Shown piece after piece: positions 12,121-23,205 of a stretch of DNA of 64,000 nt. Below the pieces are notes generated by a model. It saw only the letters and a list, made by a program, of their open reading frames with translations, searched no databases and was not told where the DNA came from. Made by a program: the position numbers and the translations under genes. The stretch is from Orbilia blumenaviensis (Eukaryota > Ascomycota > Orbiliomycetes > Orbiliales > Orbiliaceae): the NCBI GenBank assembly GCA_036872755.1, contig JAVHNS010000007.1:1798001-1862000 (forward strand). The letters run 5' to 3'. Numbering within the stretch: the stretch's first letter is position 1; each line of letters starts with the position of its first letter.

Positions 12121-12931
12121 GGGTACCTAGGATAGTATATCTAGTCTGAACCCCCGCCTGGGCACCTGCTCGCTTCGAGGATACTGACAAAACAAGGCAA
12201 TCGCGTGAGTCGCGAAGCTTGTTGACAGTACTTGACTCAGATTGAAATATTCTGATTCGAAGCAAGCAGTAGCTCGTCAGGAGATGAGAATCGGCACTAT
12301 CAGAATCGCGTCCTGGATTGAAAGTTGAAGGCGAGGGATGGTGGTAAATATCAAAGCAGCAGAGCTATGGGAACCTGGATGTCAACAAGAGTGAGAATCG
12401 AATCAGGATTTGGAACCGACAACTCAAAATTGTCCCGACATCATAGGCAACGCAGCGTTGGTTTTCCAAATGCGGCACAGCCCGGCTAGTACTGACGGGG
12501 ACCGCCGGTATCCCCCCCGAGGCCCCGGAGCCTCCACCGTGGACTAAAAAGCTTTCAGACCCCAAAAAACAACCCAAATTAAACGTTGCAGACGTTGCAA
12601 TTTAAACTGTTTCTTTAGCTATCGATACCCCAGCCCAGCTGAGCTCAGTCCTGTCGAGGGCTTGACCTCTTCCTTTGCCCCCTTAGTAAGCGTTCATGTT
12701 CAGGAACCTAGTCTAAAGTTGATGTTCAAAGCTCGATAATACAGGAACATACTGCGACCTAATACATATTACCAGTCTACATAAGTGATATAATTTGTAA
12801 GTATGCATGTATAGCAATACGCTCTGAGACTTTGACTACGTCAAGATATTCCATATTCTTTTAAAACTGAACTCAAGATCTAACACATAAATCAAAATAC
12901 AGGGATCTTATTGACTAGTTAACAGGCAAAG
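12121..12931. promoter_or_regulatory. Divergent intergenic region, KMT6-like and WDR6-like genes
   Basis: This 811-bp interval lies between two divergent start codons. On the minus strand a pyrimidine-rich stretch and a CTAG acceptor-like site sit directly before the KMT6-like ATG, which would fit a 5'-UTR intron or a missed upstream exon. No protein-like frame of useful length was found. Confidence 0.45.
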
Positions 12932-15900
12932 ATGAAATCAAGGTCTTATGTGGGGCCCGTGACCTCGTTGGCATTCCTCGGGGATGACCTTCTCGTTGGC
13001 CACGGATCCGAACTTAAACTCTTCGCTCTTTCAAGCGCGGTTGCTTCGTTGCAATGGAGGAAGCGGATTTTCAGGAGAGAGAGAATTCAAGGCATACAAG
13101 TTCAACCCTCTATTCACAATGGCGAGTCGACAGTGGGTGCCACTATACTCCTCTGGGGAGGAAAGAGGTTCCAGATAATCCGATTGTCGGATCATCTTGT
13201 TCCAAGCTTTGATATCAGCATCGAGGAGGAAATAAATGCCCCGGACTGGATTCTATCGTCAGTTTTCTTAAAATCGGACAACGAAATCCCGAGAATAGCA
13301 ATGATGACAGCGCACAATACAATCCTAACATATAGGCATGACCTGGGTATCGAACTGGCATCTCGGTATAAATGGTATCCAAGCCCTGAGAGATGCTTAC
13401 TCTACTCAGCCAACCTCATTCTAGATTCTACGTCTCAAGTTTGCGACAGTCTTGTCGCTATTGCTGGCACAGTGTTCGGAGAGGTTTTGCTATGGAAATT
13501 AAACACGTCACAAGAGCGGGTTCCTGAGAGAATCAATTTAGCGGCCCGATATCTATCCCATGAAGGATCAGTATTCGGGGCCTCAGTTTCACCCGATTTC
13601 TCATACGCGGCAAGCTGTAGCGACGATCGGACAATCAGAGTATGGGATATCAAGGCAGATTACACCAATTCGGAAGGTTGCCGCGAAGTCAAGGAGCCAC
13701 TGGCTATTGGATGGGGCCACCAGGCAAGAATATGGGGTGTAAGATTCCTTCAAGCTAAGGAAGGATATTTACGGCTTCTTAGTTTCAGCGAGGACCTGAC
13801 AGCGAAATTATGGTCGTTGAGGTTAAATGGGTCCGGATCTCTCGTTTGCATCCAAACATTTAGGAATCTCCACTCTGCAAGTGGGAAAAATATATGGAGT
13901 CTGGCAGTACACCCCTCTGAACGACTATTCGTGACAGGAGGGGCAGATAATGGAATTGCGTCCTGGAACATCTCAGAGGACCTGGAAGGAACCCCTTTGA
14001 TCAAAGAAACAATTGCAAACCTCGAGGATATTCTCCCTACGCTAGCCACCGGAGCCGGAAAACCTATAAAAGACGAACCAAGGAAATATATCACATTTGG
14101 GAGCCGCTCATTCATTGTTGCCATGTCCTCAGGCTGGGTACTCCACTGTGACTTATCGCAGCCAGACTTCAAGTGGCAGAAAATTGGTTTCTGGCCCCAA
14201 GCAAAAAATTCATCGGCGATGGGAGCCGGTAAATTTTGGATTAATGGTAGATGCAACCATATTGTGGCCTTGGGGGATAATACAGGGAAACTTTTGTTCT
14301 ATACATGGCATGGGAGTGCCCTGACTACTACGGCAGATCCCACGGATCAAGATTGGAACCAAGTCTGTGATACTCGGCCATCAGACATCTTATTCAGTCA
14401 GCACCGGAATGAAGCAGAACCAACTATCGCCTATGTTGCTGTCACAACATTCAAACCTGACGCGCCCATCCAACTACTAAAGGTTAATATCGATAAACCA
14501 GAACGCCCAGCCATTCAACAGTCCTGGTCGTTAATACCACCGGATACCTTCCCCTTCACCACAATTCTTGTCTACTGTCTTGAAGGGAGAACTTTCTGCG
14601 TGGCAGGCTCCAGACATGGTGCATTCACCCTCTACAGTATATTAGGAGACAGCTCTACTATTAAGCCGCTAAAAACTTGGCGTCATATTCATGATGATGA
14701 ATCCGTGACATCACTAGCTTTTAAAAGCACACCAGCTCAAAGGATACCAGAAACCGATCATCCAATTGAGCTATCCCTGACATCGACGGGGCGCAGTGGT
14801 GCCCATAAGTCACATAAACTCCTTATCAACACTACCACAGAACAATACGACCTTGTCGAGACTAACGCAGTCTACCCTGCAGCAGTTCCCCGGGTAGAAA
14901 ATTATCAGAAACTTTCCACAAACCCTGACGAAAATAACGAAATCATGTATGGTTTCAGAGGCAGGGATTTTATTCTTTGGAATCAAACCCTCGGCTTAGA
15001 AGCAGCGAGCTATGATTGCGAAGGCGGTAACCGAAGTTGGAATTTCAGCTTTGGTGTCGACGAAGAAACCGGGGATGAGGGTCTCTTCGTATTCACAAGG
15101 TCAAAGAAATGCTATATTGTAGAATTTAAGCGGATACTCCGCAATCCGTTGTTGCAAATACCTTTCCATGGAAGAGAAGTCAAAGCTCTTGCTATTTCTT
15201 CAAACGGAATCATAGCGACTGGCGCAGAAGACACAATTATACGGTTATCGTCTCTGAACACTGGAACGAATGTATTGGTACCATTGACATTCCGAAAAAC
15301 ACATACGACCGGACTGCAGGATCTTGTCTGGTCACCTTGCGGTGGTTGGTTGTTCTCATCTGGAAGCGTTGAAGAAGTATATTGCTGGAAAATAAATGCC
15401 GAAGTAAATCTTCAGCCTGGAACAGTTGGCATGCTGCGAGAGGCAGTATATGAAATCAGCACTGGCAATCTTCCTGACCTGAGAGTTTGCGGGATTGATG
15501 TAGCCGCGGTTCACGACGGGGATGGGCATCAATATGGGTTCTTGGTTGGTATGGTTCGTTCAGATTCATCCATAAAGCTAGCCTTATACGATGTTGCAGA
15601 AAGAAGGTTTATCACTATCGCCGAAGGCAATTATAAAACTAGCTGTCTACTCCAGATACGCTTCAACCTCACAGCTTATGGAGGCATTCTAATGCTAACA
15701 GCGGGAACTGATGGACATGTCACAATTTGGGACATCACAGAGGCAATGGGCGACTGTGGTTTGTCTGCGAAACAAGTACTTGCGTCTGATTCGGCGGTGC
15801 TATCATTTAATAAGCCTCAGGTCGCGGCGTTGGAACTTGCAAAGTTAAGCAGCGAGCAATGGATACTCTCGCAGCCGATCCACCAGAACAGTGTCAAGGT

Positions 15901-16333
15901 TCTAGAGATTCTAGACCGTAATGACGGTGAGATTCTAATGTTTACTGGCGGTGATGATACCGCAGTTTCCGTCTCACGGATTCTATGTCAGCAAAATCCT
16001 GGCAAGCCGAGCACCAATATTGTCGGAACCACGACCAAACTCCTAGAGAGGGCGCATGCTTCAGCAGTAACCGCGATCACTATTTCGAGCGCCAGATCGC
16101 CTAATTCAAATCATACGGAGCAAACAATCGAGTTTCTAAGTTCAGGCGTGGACCAACAAGTAAAGAAATGGAGCATCAAATTCGCTGAAGATCTAGCAAT
16201 AGAGAATGTCAACCTTGTTGAGGATACCTATGTTAGCGTCCCCGATGTTTCATCTCTCGCTATGATCAACGGAGAAGATAATACTCGTAGATTAGTAGTG
16301 GGTGGAGTCGGTATTGAGGTTTTGGAGTTATAG
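12932..16333 (+). CDS. TRM734: WD40 protein of the WDR6/Trm734 (Rtt10) family, tRNA Nm34 methylation factor (1133 aa)
   Basis: Single exon. WD repeats are visible throughout: near residues 210-240 (GSVFGASVSPDFSYAASCSDDRTIRVWDI), 255-300 with the family-typical GHQARIWGVRF, 320-350 (NIWSLAVHPSERLFVTGGADNGIASWNI), and more near 750-850 and 900-1130. Length matches the family (about 1000-1150). In yeast and humans this protein partners the 2'-O-methyltransferase Trm7/FTSJ1 to methylate the wobble nucleotide of certain tRNAs, including tRNA-Phe; the yeast member was also linked to endosomal recycling. Assignment rests on the double-propeller layout, the GHQARIW motif and length. It is divergent from the KMT6-like gene and convergent with RAD2, whose stop lies 290 bp downstream. 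Confidence 0.85.
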   Translation: MKSRSYVGPVTSLAFLGDDLLVGHGSELKLFALSSAVASLQWRKRIFRRERIQGIQVQPSIHNGESTVGATILLWGGKRFQIIRLSDHLVPSFDISIEEEINAPDWILSSVFLKSDNEIPRIAMMTAHNTILTYRHDLGIELASRYKWYPSPERCLLYSANLILDSTSQVCDSLVAIAGTVFGEVLLWKLNTSQERVPERINLAARYLSHEGSVFGASVSPDFSYAASCSDDRTIRVWDIKADYTNSEGCREVKEPLAIGWGHQARIWGVRFLQAKEGYLRLLSFSEDLTAKLWSLRLNGSGSLVCIQTFRNLHSASGKNIWSLAVHPSERLFVTGGADNGIASWNISEDLEGTPLIKETIANLEDILPTLATGAGKPIKDEPRKYITFGSRSFIVAMSSGWVLHCDLSQPDFKWQKIGFWPQAKNSSAMGAGKFWINGRCNHIVALGDNTGKLLFYTWHGSALTTTADPTDQDWNQVCDTRPSDILFSQHRNEAEPTIAYVAVTTFKPDAPIQLLKVNIDKPERPAIQQSWSLIPPDTFPFTTILVYCLEGRTFCVAGSRHGAFTLYSILGDSSTIKPLKTWRHIHDDESVTSLAFKSTPAQRIPETDHPIELSLTSTGRSGAHKSHKLLINTTTEQYDLVETNAVYPAAVPRVENYQKLSTNPDENNEIMYGFRGRDFILWNQTLGLEAASYDCEGGNRSWNFSFGVDEETGDEGLFVFTRSKKCYIVEFKRILRNPLLQIPFHGREVKALAISSNGIIATGAEDTIIRLSSLNTGTNVLVPLTFRKTHTTGLQDLVWSPCGGWLFSSGSVEEVYCWKINAEVNLQPGTVGMLREAVYEISTGNLPDLRVCGIDVAAVHDGDGHQYGFLVGMVRSDSSIKLALYDVAERRFITIAEGNYKTSCLLQIRFNLTAYGGILMLTAGTDGHVTIWDITEAMGDCGLSAKQVLASDSAVLSFNKPQVAALELAKLSSEQWILSQPIHQNSVKVLEILDRNDGEILMFTGGDDTAVSVSRILCQQNPGKPSTNIVGTTTKLLERAHASAVTAITISSARSPNSNHTEQTIEFLSSGVDQQVKKWSIKFAEDLAIENVNLVEDTYVSVPDVSSLAMINGEDNTRRLVVGGVGIEVLEL

Positions 16334-16605
16334 TATCTTGTATATAGCATGCACCGAGACTAATATATCATATGCCATATAAAGAACATGACCTCAGGAA
16401 TGTCGGTATATATTAGCTTAGTCTCTTGGGCCCAGACGCACACAAAGTCGATGACTAGCCCAAACTTGATCAATTCCGGGTATTCTAGTACTACAATGTC
16501 ACCCGCAATTGTACAAATACAACTCACACCTTATTGTTGTACTAATATTATTGATATCACATTATACGAGCAGATGCGTGGCTTAAACCCATTACCTGCA
16601 AGAAC

Positions 16606-16626
16606 GAATCATGAATCATGAATCAT
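16606..16626. repeat. Three tandem copies of GAATCAT overlapping the RAD2 stop codon
   Basis: The heptamer repeats three times head to tail at 16606-16626. The minus-strand RAD2 stop (TGA, complement of 16623-16625) lies inside the last copy. Because the unit is 7 nt, copies place TGA in different frames just beyond the gene end. Confidence 0.85.
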
Positions 16627-19600
16627 GCTCGGGTCCTTTTCGCTTTCCCTCGTCCCCTCCCCCGGCCAGCGGTAACGTGGGTTTGACTAGCAGCCTTCTT
16701 TCGTCTCCCTTTAGGATTTGGTACCTCAGAAGCCCCGGTATTATCTTCACTTTCGCTTGTATCTGATCCCGTCTTCTCAACAACAGTCTTCCTCTTTTTC
16801 TTTGCGGGAGCTTTTCGTTTGTTGCCTTCTGTAATTTTTACCCTTCCATTCAAACTAACAATTCCCTGTAACTCTTCGTCTGTCGAGGAGCTTTCGTCGC
16901 TCTTCTTATGCTCCCCACCCTCTCCACCAGCACTCAAATTGCTTCCCTGTCGTTTGACAGATTGTCGATGCAGGCTCATGAGGGCATTCTCCATTCGTTT
17001 ACTCTTGTTTGCCTCTCGTACTCTCGGGGCAAAGGCGCCAGCACCTGTGCTCCCGGAGAAGAAATTTGTGAGATTAACTTGATTTCCTTCTGTAATTTTC
17101 CTATTCATGTCTCGGATAACTGGCACAAGGACTTCGTCTGTTCGATCCGGCGACCAGCCAATTGTCGCCATGAGGAAGTTGCGAAGGCCGTGAAGATCTG
17201 GGACACCCCATTCAAAGGGCGTACCATCTTTGTCAACTTCGGGGTTGAGGTAGGCCATATCTACTCGATCATCAGGGAAACTTGGCGGTAGAAATAATTT
17301 ATCTTGCAGTTTTTTCTGTTTGTTTGGATTAGTAGCTATCTTGTCCTAAGTTGACGGGAGTTTCTTACCAGGCTTCTTTTTAGCTTTGATTTATCATCAG
17401 CCGGGTCTCGAAGTCCTGACTGTAGTTTTGTCCACCAAGCTTTAAATTCGTGTAGTGCATCGTCGCCACCGCCAAAGTCCGCGAGAACTTCCAGGGCAGT
17501 CACCGGCCCAACACCGACAAGTCCTTCTGTATAGTCGCTTCCCAACAAATGCGCTAACCGAATCATTTTCTTCCGATCAAGACTATACTCGTTCTCAAGG
17601 TCACTTGCTAAGTAGCATTCCACATATTTCGCCTGGTTGAACATATTTTTATAAACTCTCGTTCCCCCGAATAAGAAGATATCACTGTCATCAGTGACAA
17701 TTCCATCAACAAGACCGAGATGGACGAGCTCAGCACACTGCGCTTCTGCTTCCATCGGTGCAGTTATATAGGGTATCCCAAACATCTGGAGAAGTTGTTG
17801 ACATTCCGTAATCATGATTTTTGTAACTTCATCAGCATCCCGCCTGTCCTTCTTCTGTTGGTCCCGTAGAGTTCGGAGCTCACGTTCGTAGTCTATGGCA
17901 TTTTGTTCAGTAGATCTCTGGTTGAATGTTGACGCGAACCTTGCATGTTCTTCATTTTCGGCTCGCATTTGATGTATCAACTGTTCCTCCTCGGAGTCCA
18001 TTCCAGCATCCTCTAATTCGATATCATTTATGGCTGAGCTATCTCCAGGGAATTTCTCAGTGGGATCCCCATTTTCGATGTCACTGGCTTCCCACTCCAC
18101 AGGCTCGTCGCTATCCTGCGCTTCGTCCCCGAGGAGTGGTTCTATGGTCGTTCTAGCTGGGCTTTTGGTTGAACTTTGAGTATAACTATTATTGTGTGCT
18201 GTTGTTCCTCCCTGACTAGGGCCCGGGGCCGAGGGAGTGACATCGACTATTTGAACGTCATCACATTCGTCTTCCGAAAGAACAATGACTTCTTTCGTCT
18301 TAGGTTGTATCGATTCTCGGTGTTCAATTGGGCGCAGATATTCTGGAAGTGATGACACCATCCGTTCCGCCTCATCATCACGATCATAGCTATCCACTTG
18401 GTACCCAGCTCTCCCCTCCTTAAAAGCGCTATTCTCTTCGGCCGCAAACCAGGGAGGCAAAGGGATCTTCGGTTTCCCCAATCCCTCTTTCTCATTCTCA
18501 TTTCCAGATTTGGCATTATCAAGCCGCTTTTTAAGTCCGGCCAGGCCGCCTAGTTTCATGCTTTCGAATGGGAGTAGGTTTTTACCACTGCTGAAATCAC
18601 TCGTTTTGCTCGGCAGCGAAGTTGCCTTTGCAGGCTCCGGAGGGTATGCCACCGCGCTTTCGATCGTAAAGCCATCACCTTCTAGTGAAAAGGGATTCGA
18701 ATCTGGTTCCGTGATATTAATTTTAGAAGCGGTTAAAGGGGCTATATAGCTTGGTGCATTGCCACCGGCCTTACTGTTTAGCTTCGGCTTGTTTTGGTGG
18801 GAAAGCAGATGGTAAGATGAAATGTCTGAAAAGGCTTTTGGTTTCGTGGCCTTGTCGGCATCGTCGAACTCAATGAAGTCTGGCTTGTTCGGGTTCAAGG
18901 ATTGTTCTGCTCCTCTAGGCTTTGAACTGCTTAACGCTTCGGCGATATCTTTCAAACCATAATCGTCATCCTGTTCGAGAGACATTTTAATTGCAAGTTC
19001 CAACGCCCTTTCTTCTTCTTCGCCTTCTCTTTTATCTCGTTCCAGGGACAAAGCAATGGCCTTTCGTAATTCTTCATCTTCGTCATGCGTTTCAACATCC
19101 TGTACACCATCCGCGTCCTCAAATAAGGCGTCATGATCATCGGCTTCATTAAACTCGCTTAGCTCCTCGTCTTGGATGAAGACTGGCGCCTGCGAGTCTT
19201 TCAAAGCTTTCTTTTGTCGGTCTTGTCGTGATAGTTTGATTGCCATTTCTATCTCACGTTCTTCAGACGTTTGCCGGTGTCGGGTCAGCTCGATTTGAGG
19301 TACCCTTGGTTTTGGTAGCCTATTCAGCCCTTCGATGGGTATATCTTCAAATTCCGCCATTTCATCCTCCCAATCATCATCCTCATCCTCTTCTTTCTCT
19401 TCCTCATCAACCACGATCGCTTTGTGGACAGTCTCTCCTTCCCTTGGACCTTTTTGTCCGACGACACCGAGGGCCCAGCCACCTTCCGCACCCTCATTCT
19501 TGACCAATACATACTCCCTATCTTTTTCTCCGGCTACACGACGGACGCTTATAAGATCATCGGTCATACCGTTCAAGTGCATGAGCCGTTGGGTCAATTC

Positions 19601-20501
19601 GTTCCTTTCGCGAACCCTGTCAATTTGAAACCGAGAAAACTCTAGGCGATTTGGAAACATTTTCTCTAATTGTTCTTTCGACAAACCCATACGCAGGCGA
19701 GATCGTATCCTTGCAGCGTTTAGGATGTTGTATTGGTCTGCCGGCGGTAAAGAAGTGAAAAACGGAGAATCGAAATCTATCTTAGAAAAGTCGTAGAGAT
19801 TTATATCTTCTCCGCCCTCGAATCGTCGGGCATAATCCTCAAGCTCCTCCATAGACATTATTCGGGTATCATTTGCACCTCTCATAGCCTCAAATGAACC
19901 ATCCATCTCGGGAAGATGATACTGATCCGTGCGCCTGAATGGCACCTTTGCCTTTGCCCGCTCTTGAGGAGTCTCGAAAAGTTGTGATACATAGACAGGG
20001 TTCTCCGGGACAGGTTCTTCTTCTCGAATATTGTGATACTGGCTCTGTGCCGCTTTTCTTCTTCTCTCTTCGGCTTCTTCCTTCGCCCGCTTTTGCATCT
20101 GAAGGGAAAGAAGTTTCTTCGCAGTATTCGAGGCATCTTCCTTTCGGTCGTGACGGCGTGTTTTTCGATTCGCCTAGAATAACATCCACTATCAGTCCCA
20201 TATTACTATAAAACCGTGGGTTTTCATTTCATCATACAATGGTTTGTCTCTTGAGCAACGGTGCCCCACCATCGAAGACAAAGACCGGGCGGATCCCATG
20301 GAAGAGTAATTTCACAATACGTCGAAAGAACCCCACTACGTGCGCGTTTCTCAGCGCATTCCCCTCCTTATCACGAACTGCTTTTAAGAACTGATAAATC
20401 CATATCGACGCATCGATTGCGAGCCGCTTCTGAGCTAATGTTTCGAGCTTTATTGGTCGTGCTACAGGCTGGACAACTGTCCAGAGGCCAGTGACGCCCA
20501 T
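16623..20501 (-). CDS. RAD2: DNA repair endonuclease RAD2/XPG, three exons (1253 aa)
   Basis: Exons 20501-20238, 20173-17369 and 17315-16623, 3762 nt, introns 64 and 53 nt, all phase 0. This is the structure-specific nuclease that makes the 3' incision in nucleotide excision repair and works with TFIIH. The N-nuclease domain fills residues 1-110 ([17 protein letters not shown], then [12 protein letters not shown] and [10 protein letters not shown]). A long acidic spacer (about 115-760) follows, with three ubiquitin-interacting-like motifs between about 395 and 490. The I-nuclease domain at about 790-950 has [26 protein letters not shown] and the helix-hairpin-helix [20 protein letters not shown]. 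The C-terminus has [15 protein letters not shown] sequence, a PCNA-binding box (QVNLTNFF) and a basic nuclear-localisation tail. The catalytic acidic residues are present. It is divergent from NOG2. Confidence 0.95.
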
Positions 20502-20879
20502 ATTGATGGGTTATGCAGTAGTTTCTGGAGAAACTGTGTTCTCCAATAGGGACGGTGTGGAATCATTCCATAACTAAGCTGCGGCCAGCCCGGCTAACGA
20601 GAGGGAATGGGAAGACGTGAGTCAAGCCGAGGTGGGTATCGTGGGCTGCGCGATATCACGAGGAAAAGATGGTCTAACCCCCTATGGTTAGTGTGGATCT
20701 AATCTTATCTGATGCAGTGCCAAGGCGCTAGCAAAAATTGTGGTTGTCGCTACAAAAAAAAAATCTGGTGTGCCGCTCCCACTGAAACTTTCTTTCCAGT
20801 ACTCCAACCAACTTCACCAAACGACCTCTTTTTTTCATTATCATTTACCAGGTCGTTTTGGAAGACAAAATCAATCGCA
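20502..20879. promoter_or_regulatory. Divergent promoter region between RAD2 and NOG2
   Basis: Only 378 bp separate the two start codons, so both promoters and leaders must be packed here. A-rich and T-rich tracts (20753-20762, 20827-20834) precede the NOG2 start. No specific factor site is claimed. Confidence 0.55.
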
Positions 20880-22946
20880 ATGGGCTCCTTTAAGAAAGAA
20901 TCTAACCGGCGGGCCCGGAAAATTGAGGCTGCGGGTGGGAGCGATGGCATGCAGAATGTTAAAGTCAAAGGCGAGAACTTCTACAGGTAAGACCTATTGA
21001 CTATATCTCGGCGTGAAGATACGATTCTAACATTCCTATTTCTATCTAGAGATGCAAAGAAGCTTAAGCGATTACATATGTACAAGGAGGGAAAGGCCCA
21101 GAGGGATGCCCAGGGAAATATCACAAAGGCTGCCAGCTACCAATCGCGAGAGGTGCCATCTGCCAGGATAGAGCCCAACCGGAAATGGTTCGGAAACACT
21201 CGGACAATCTCTCAAGAAGCCTTGACAGCTTTCCAAACAGCAATGAAGGAACAAGCGAAAGACCCTCGCTCTGTTCTTCTGCGACGGAACAAGCTTCCTA
21301 TGTCTCTAATTCAAGATCCAGACGCCAAGACTTCAAACAAAGAGGCGAATAAGATCAAGGTCGAGACAGAGCCCTTCGCACAAACCTTTGGCCCAAAGGC
21401 ACAGCGGAAACGACCGAAACTCGCCGTTGAGAGCATGGCAGCTTTGATGGATGAAACCGAAAAGAATCGGACATCATATGATGATAAGATCCAGGAGGCC
21501 ATTGAGAATGGTACAGCCGCCGAAGGCATGGTGCAAGAGGCCAGGGAGGCAGTCTTCTCTAAGGGTCAGAGTAAACGTATCTGGAATGAGCTGTATAAAG
21601 TTATCGACTCTTCAGACGTTATCCTACATGTCTTGGATGCGAGAAACCCTCTCGGGACAAGATGCCGCTCCGTTGAGCAGTATATGTCCAAAGAATGCCC
21701 CCACAAGCACTTGGTATTCGTCTTGAACAAGTGCGACTTGGTTCCAACAGGAGTTGCTGTAAGTTTAACCCATTACTTTGCGGTCGCTTTTATCTGCCGT
21801 TTGATCCCTACCCTTATGAAATGCTTTCATTCCATCGTTTTTTGTCAGGATATCTTCTTAAGCGCATATTGTCGCATCCTACGAAGAGGTCTGTTACAAC
21901 TTTGGTAGATTGAGTTATCCCGCCTTGATTTCAGCACGTTTTGTGTTGTATATCTTCTCGTTCATCTCGTCGTTTTGACGAAGAACATCTTGGGATTTTT
22001 ATGTTTCGTTTTGAGTTGAAGGTCAAGGATGGCGCTTCGGCGAACACATCAGCTTTTACAGTCTTGGCTTTCTTAGTAACGCTTCATACATGTATTACTT
22101 TTTCCTCTTTTATGGTTTTTATTGGTTGTATTGTCAATTGTGATCCTTTTCTAACATTCACGAAATTGACAGGCCGCATGGGTGCGACATCTATCGAAAG
22201 ATTATCCAACATTAGCGTTCCACGCTTCTATCAATAATTCCTTCGGAAAGGGTGCTTTAATAGCCATTCTACAACAGTTTGGTTCTCTCCACTCTGACCG
22301 AAAACAGATATCCGTGGGCTTGATCGGATACCCTAACAGTGGGAAATCCTCAATCATAAATACCTTACGGAAGAAGAAAGTCTGCACCGTCGCTCCTATA
22401 CCGGGGGAGACCAAGGTGTGGCAATACGTTACCTTAACAAAGAAAATATTCTTGATCGATTGCCCTGGTATCGTCCCGCCATCGAATAGCGATACGACAA
22501 CAGATATCCTATTACGTGGTGTTGTACGTGCTGAGAAGGTGGAGAATCCAGCTCAATATATCTCAGCTTTGCTAGAGAAGTGCAAACAACATCATGTTGA
22601 GAGAACTTACGATGTCAAGGGCTGGAAGGATTCCAACCAGTTCTTGGAGTTGTTGGCGAGGAAGGGTGGCAGATTGCTTAAGGGAGGAGAGCCAGACTAC
22701 GACGGCGTTGCAATTATGGTCATCAATGACTTCTTGCGAGGGAAGCTTCCATGGTTTGTACCGTGCGACCTGGACGACAAAGACGGGAAGGATGGCAGCA
22801 GTAGGAAACGAAAGGCTGAAGAAGCTGCTGAAGGGGACGCAGATGCTTCTTTTGCGGATGATGGCGAAGAATGGGGCGGTTTGTCGGGATCAGAAGAGCT
22901 TGAATCAGCCGACGAAGAAGAAGACGAAGACGAGGAGTCGTCTTAG
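20880..22946 (+). CDS. NOG2: Nucleolar GTPase NOG2/NUG2, 60S ribosome assembly, three exons (529 aa)
   Basis: Exons 20880-20986, 21050-21758 and 22173-22946, 1590 nt. The protein is a circularly permuted GTPase of the YlqF/NOG2 type. DARNPLG (about residue 232) and the G4 motif NKCDLVP (about 260) come before the P-loop GYPNSGKSS (about 324) and the G3 motif DCPG (about 368). The N-terminal domain ([16 protein letters not shown]) is typical of the family, and the C-terminus is acidic with a KRK cluster. The yeast protein binds pre-60S particles at the nucleolus-to-nucleoplasm transition and is released before export. The second intron is 414 nt, far longer than others in this window, yet its borders (GTAAGT...TTGACAG with an upstream CTAAC) join VPTGVA to [12 protein letters not shown] exactly. 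Introns 1 and 2 are phase 2 and 0. Confidence 0.93.
21759..22172 (+). other. Unusually long NOG2 intron 2
   Basis: This 414-nt intron is the longest supported in the window. It is T-rich, with a CTAAC branch site at 22151-22155. I looked for C/D-box (TGATGA, CTGA) and H/ACA signs of an intronic snoRNA and saw no convincing pair, so its extra length is unexplained. Confidence 0.7.
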
Positions 22947-23205
22947 TCTTTCCGAACCCATCCACTCTGGACTTGCAATTTGCACGCCAGGTATATATTT
23001 TAATGTTCATGACTGTCTATCCTTTTCTTTACCCGAGATACCCCGACACGTCCAGCGATGTATATTATCAATGCTATTCTATTCTGGCTCAAAGGCGCTC
23101 ATATGTCCGCCAGACCACCATATTACTTTCCACGCTTCCTATGAGAACTACCCTAGTTCCTGAAACCCTCCAAACCTAAACCAACTCTAAATCCATGTGG
23201 CTACC

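Noticed and set aside
21759..22172. snoRNA inside NOG2 intron 2
   Set aside because: No convincing C/D or H/ACA box pair was seen by eye; kept only as a question about intron length.
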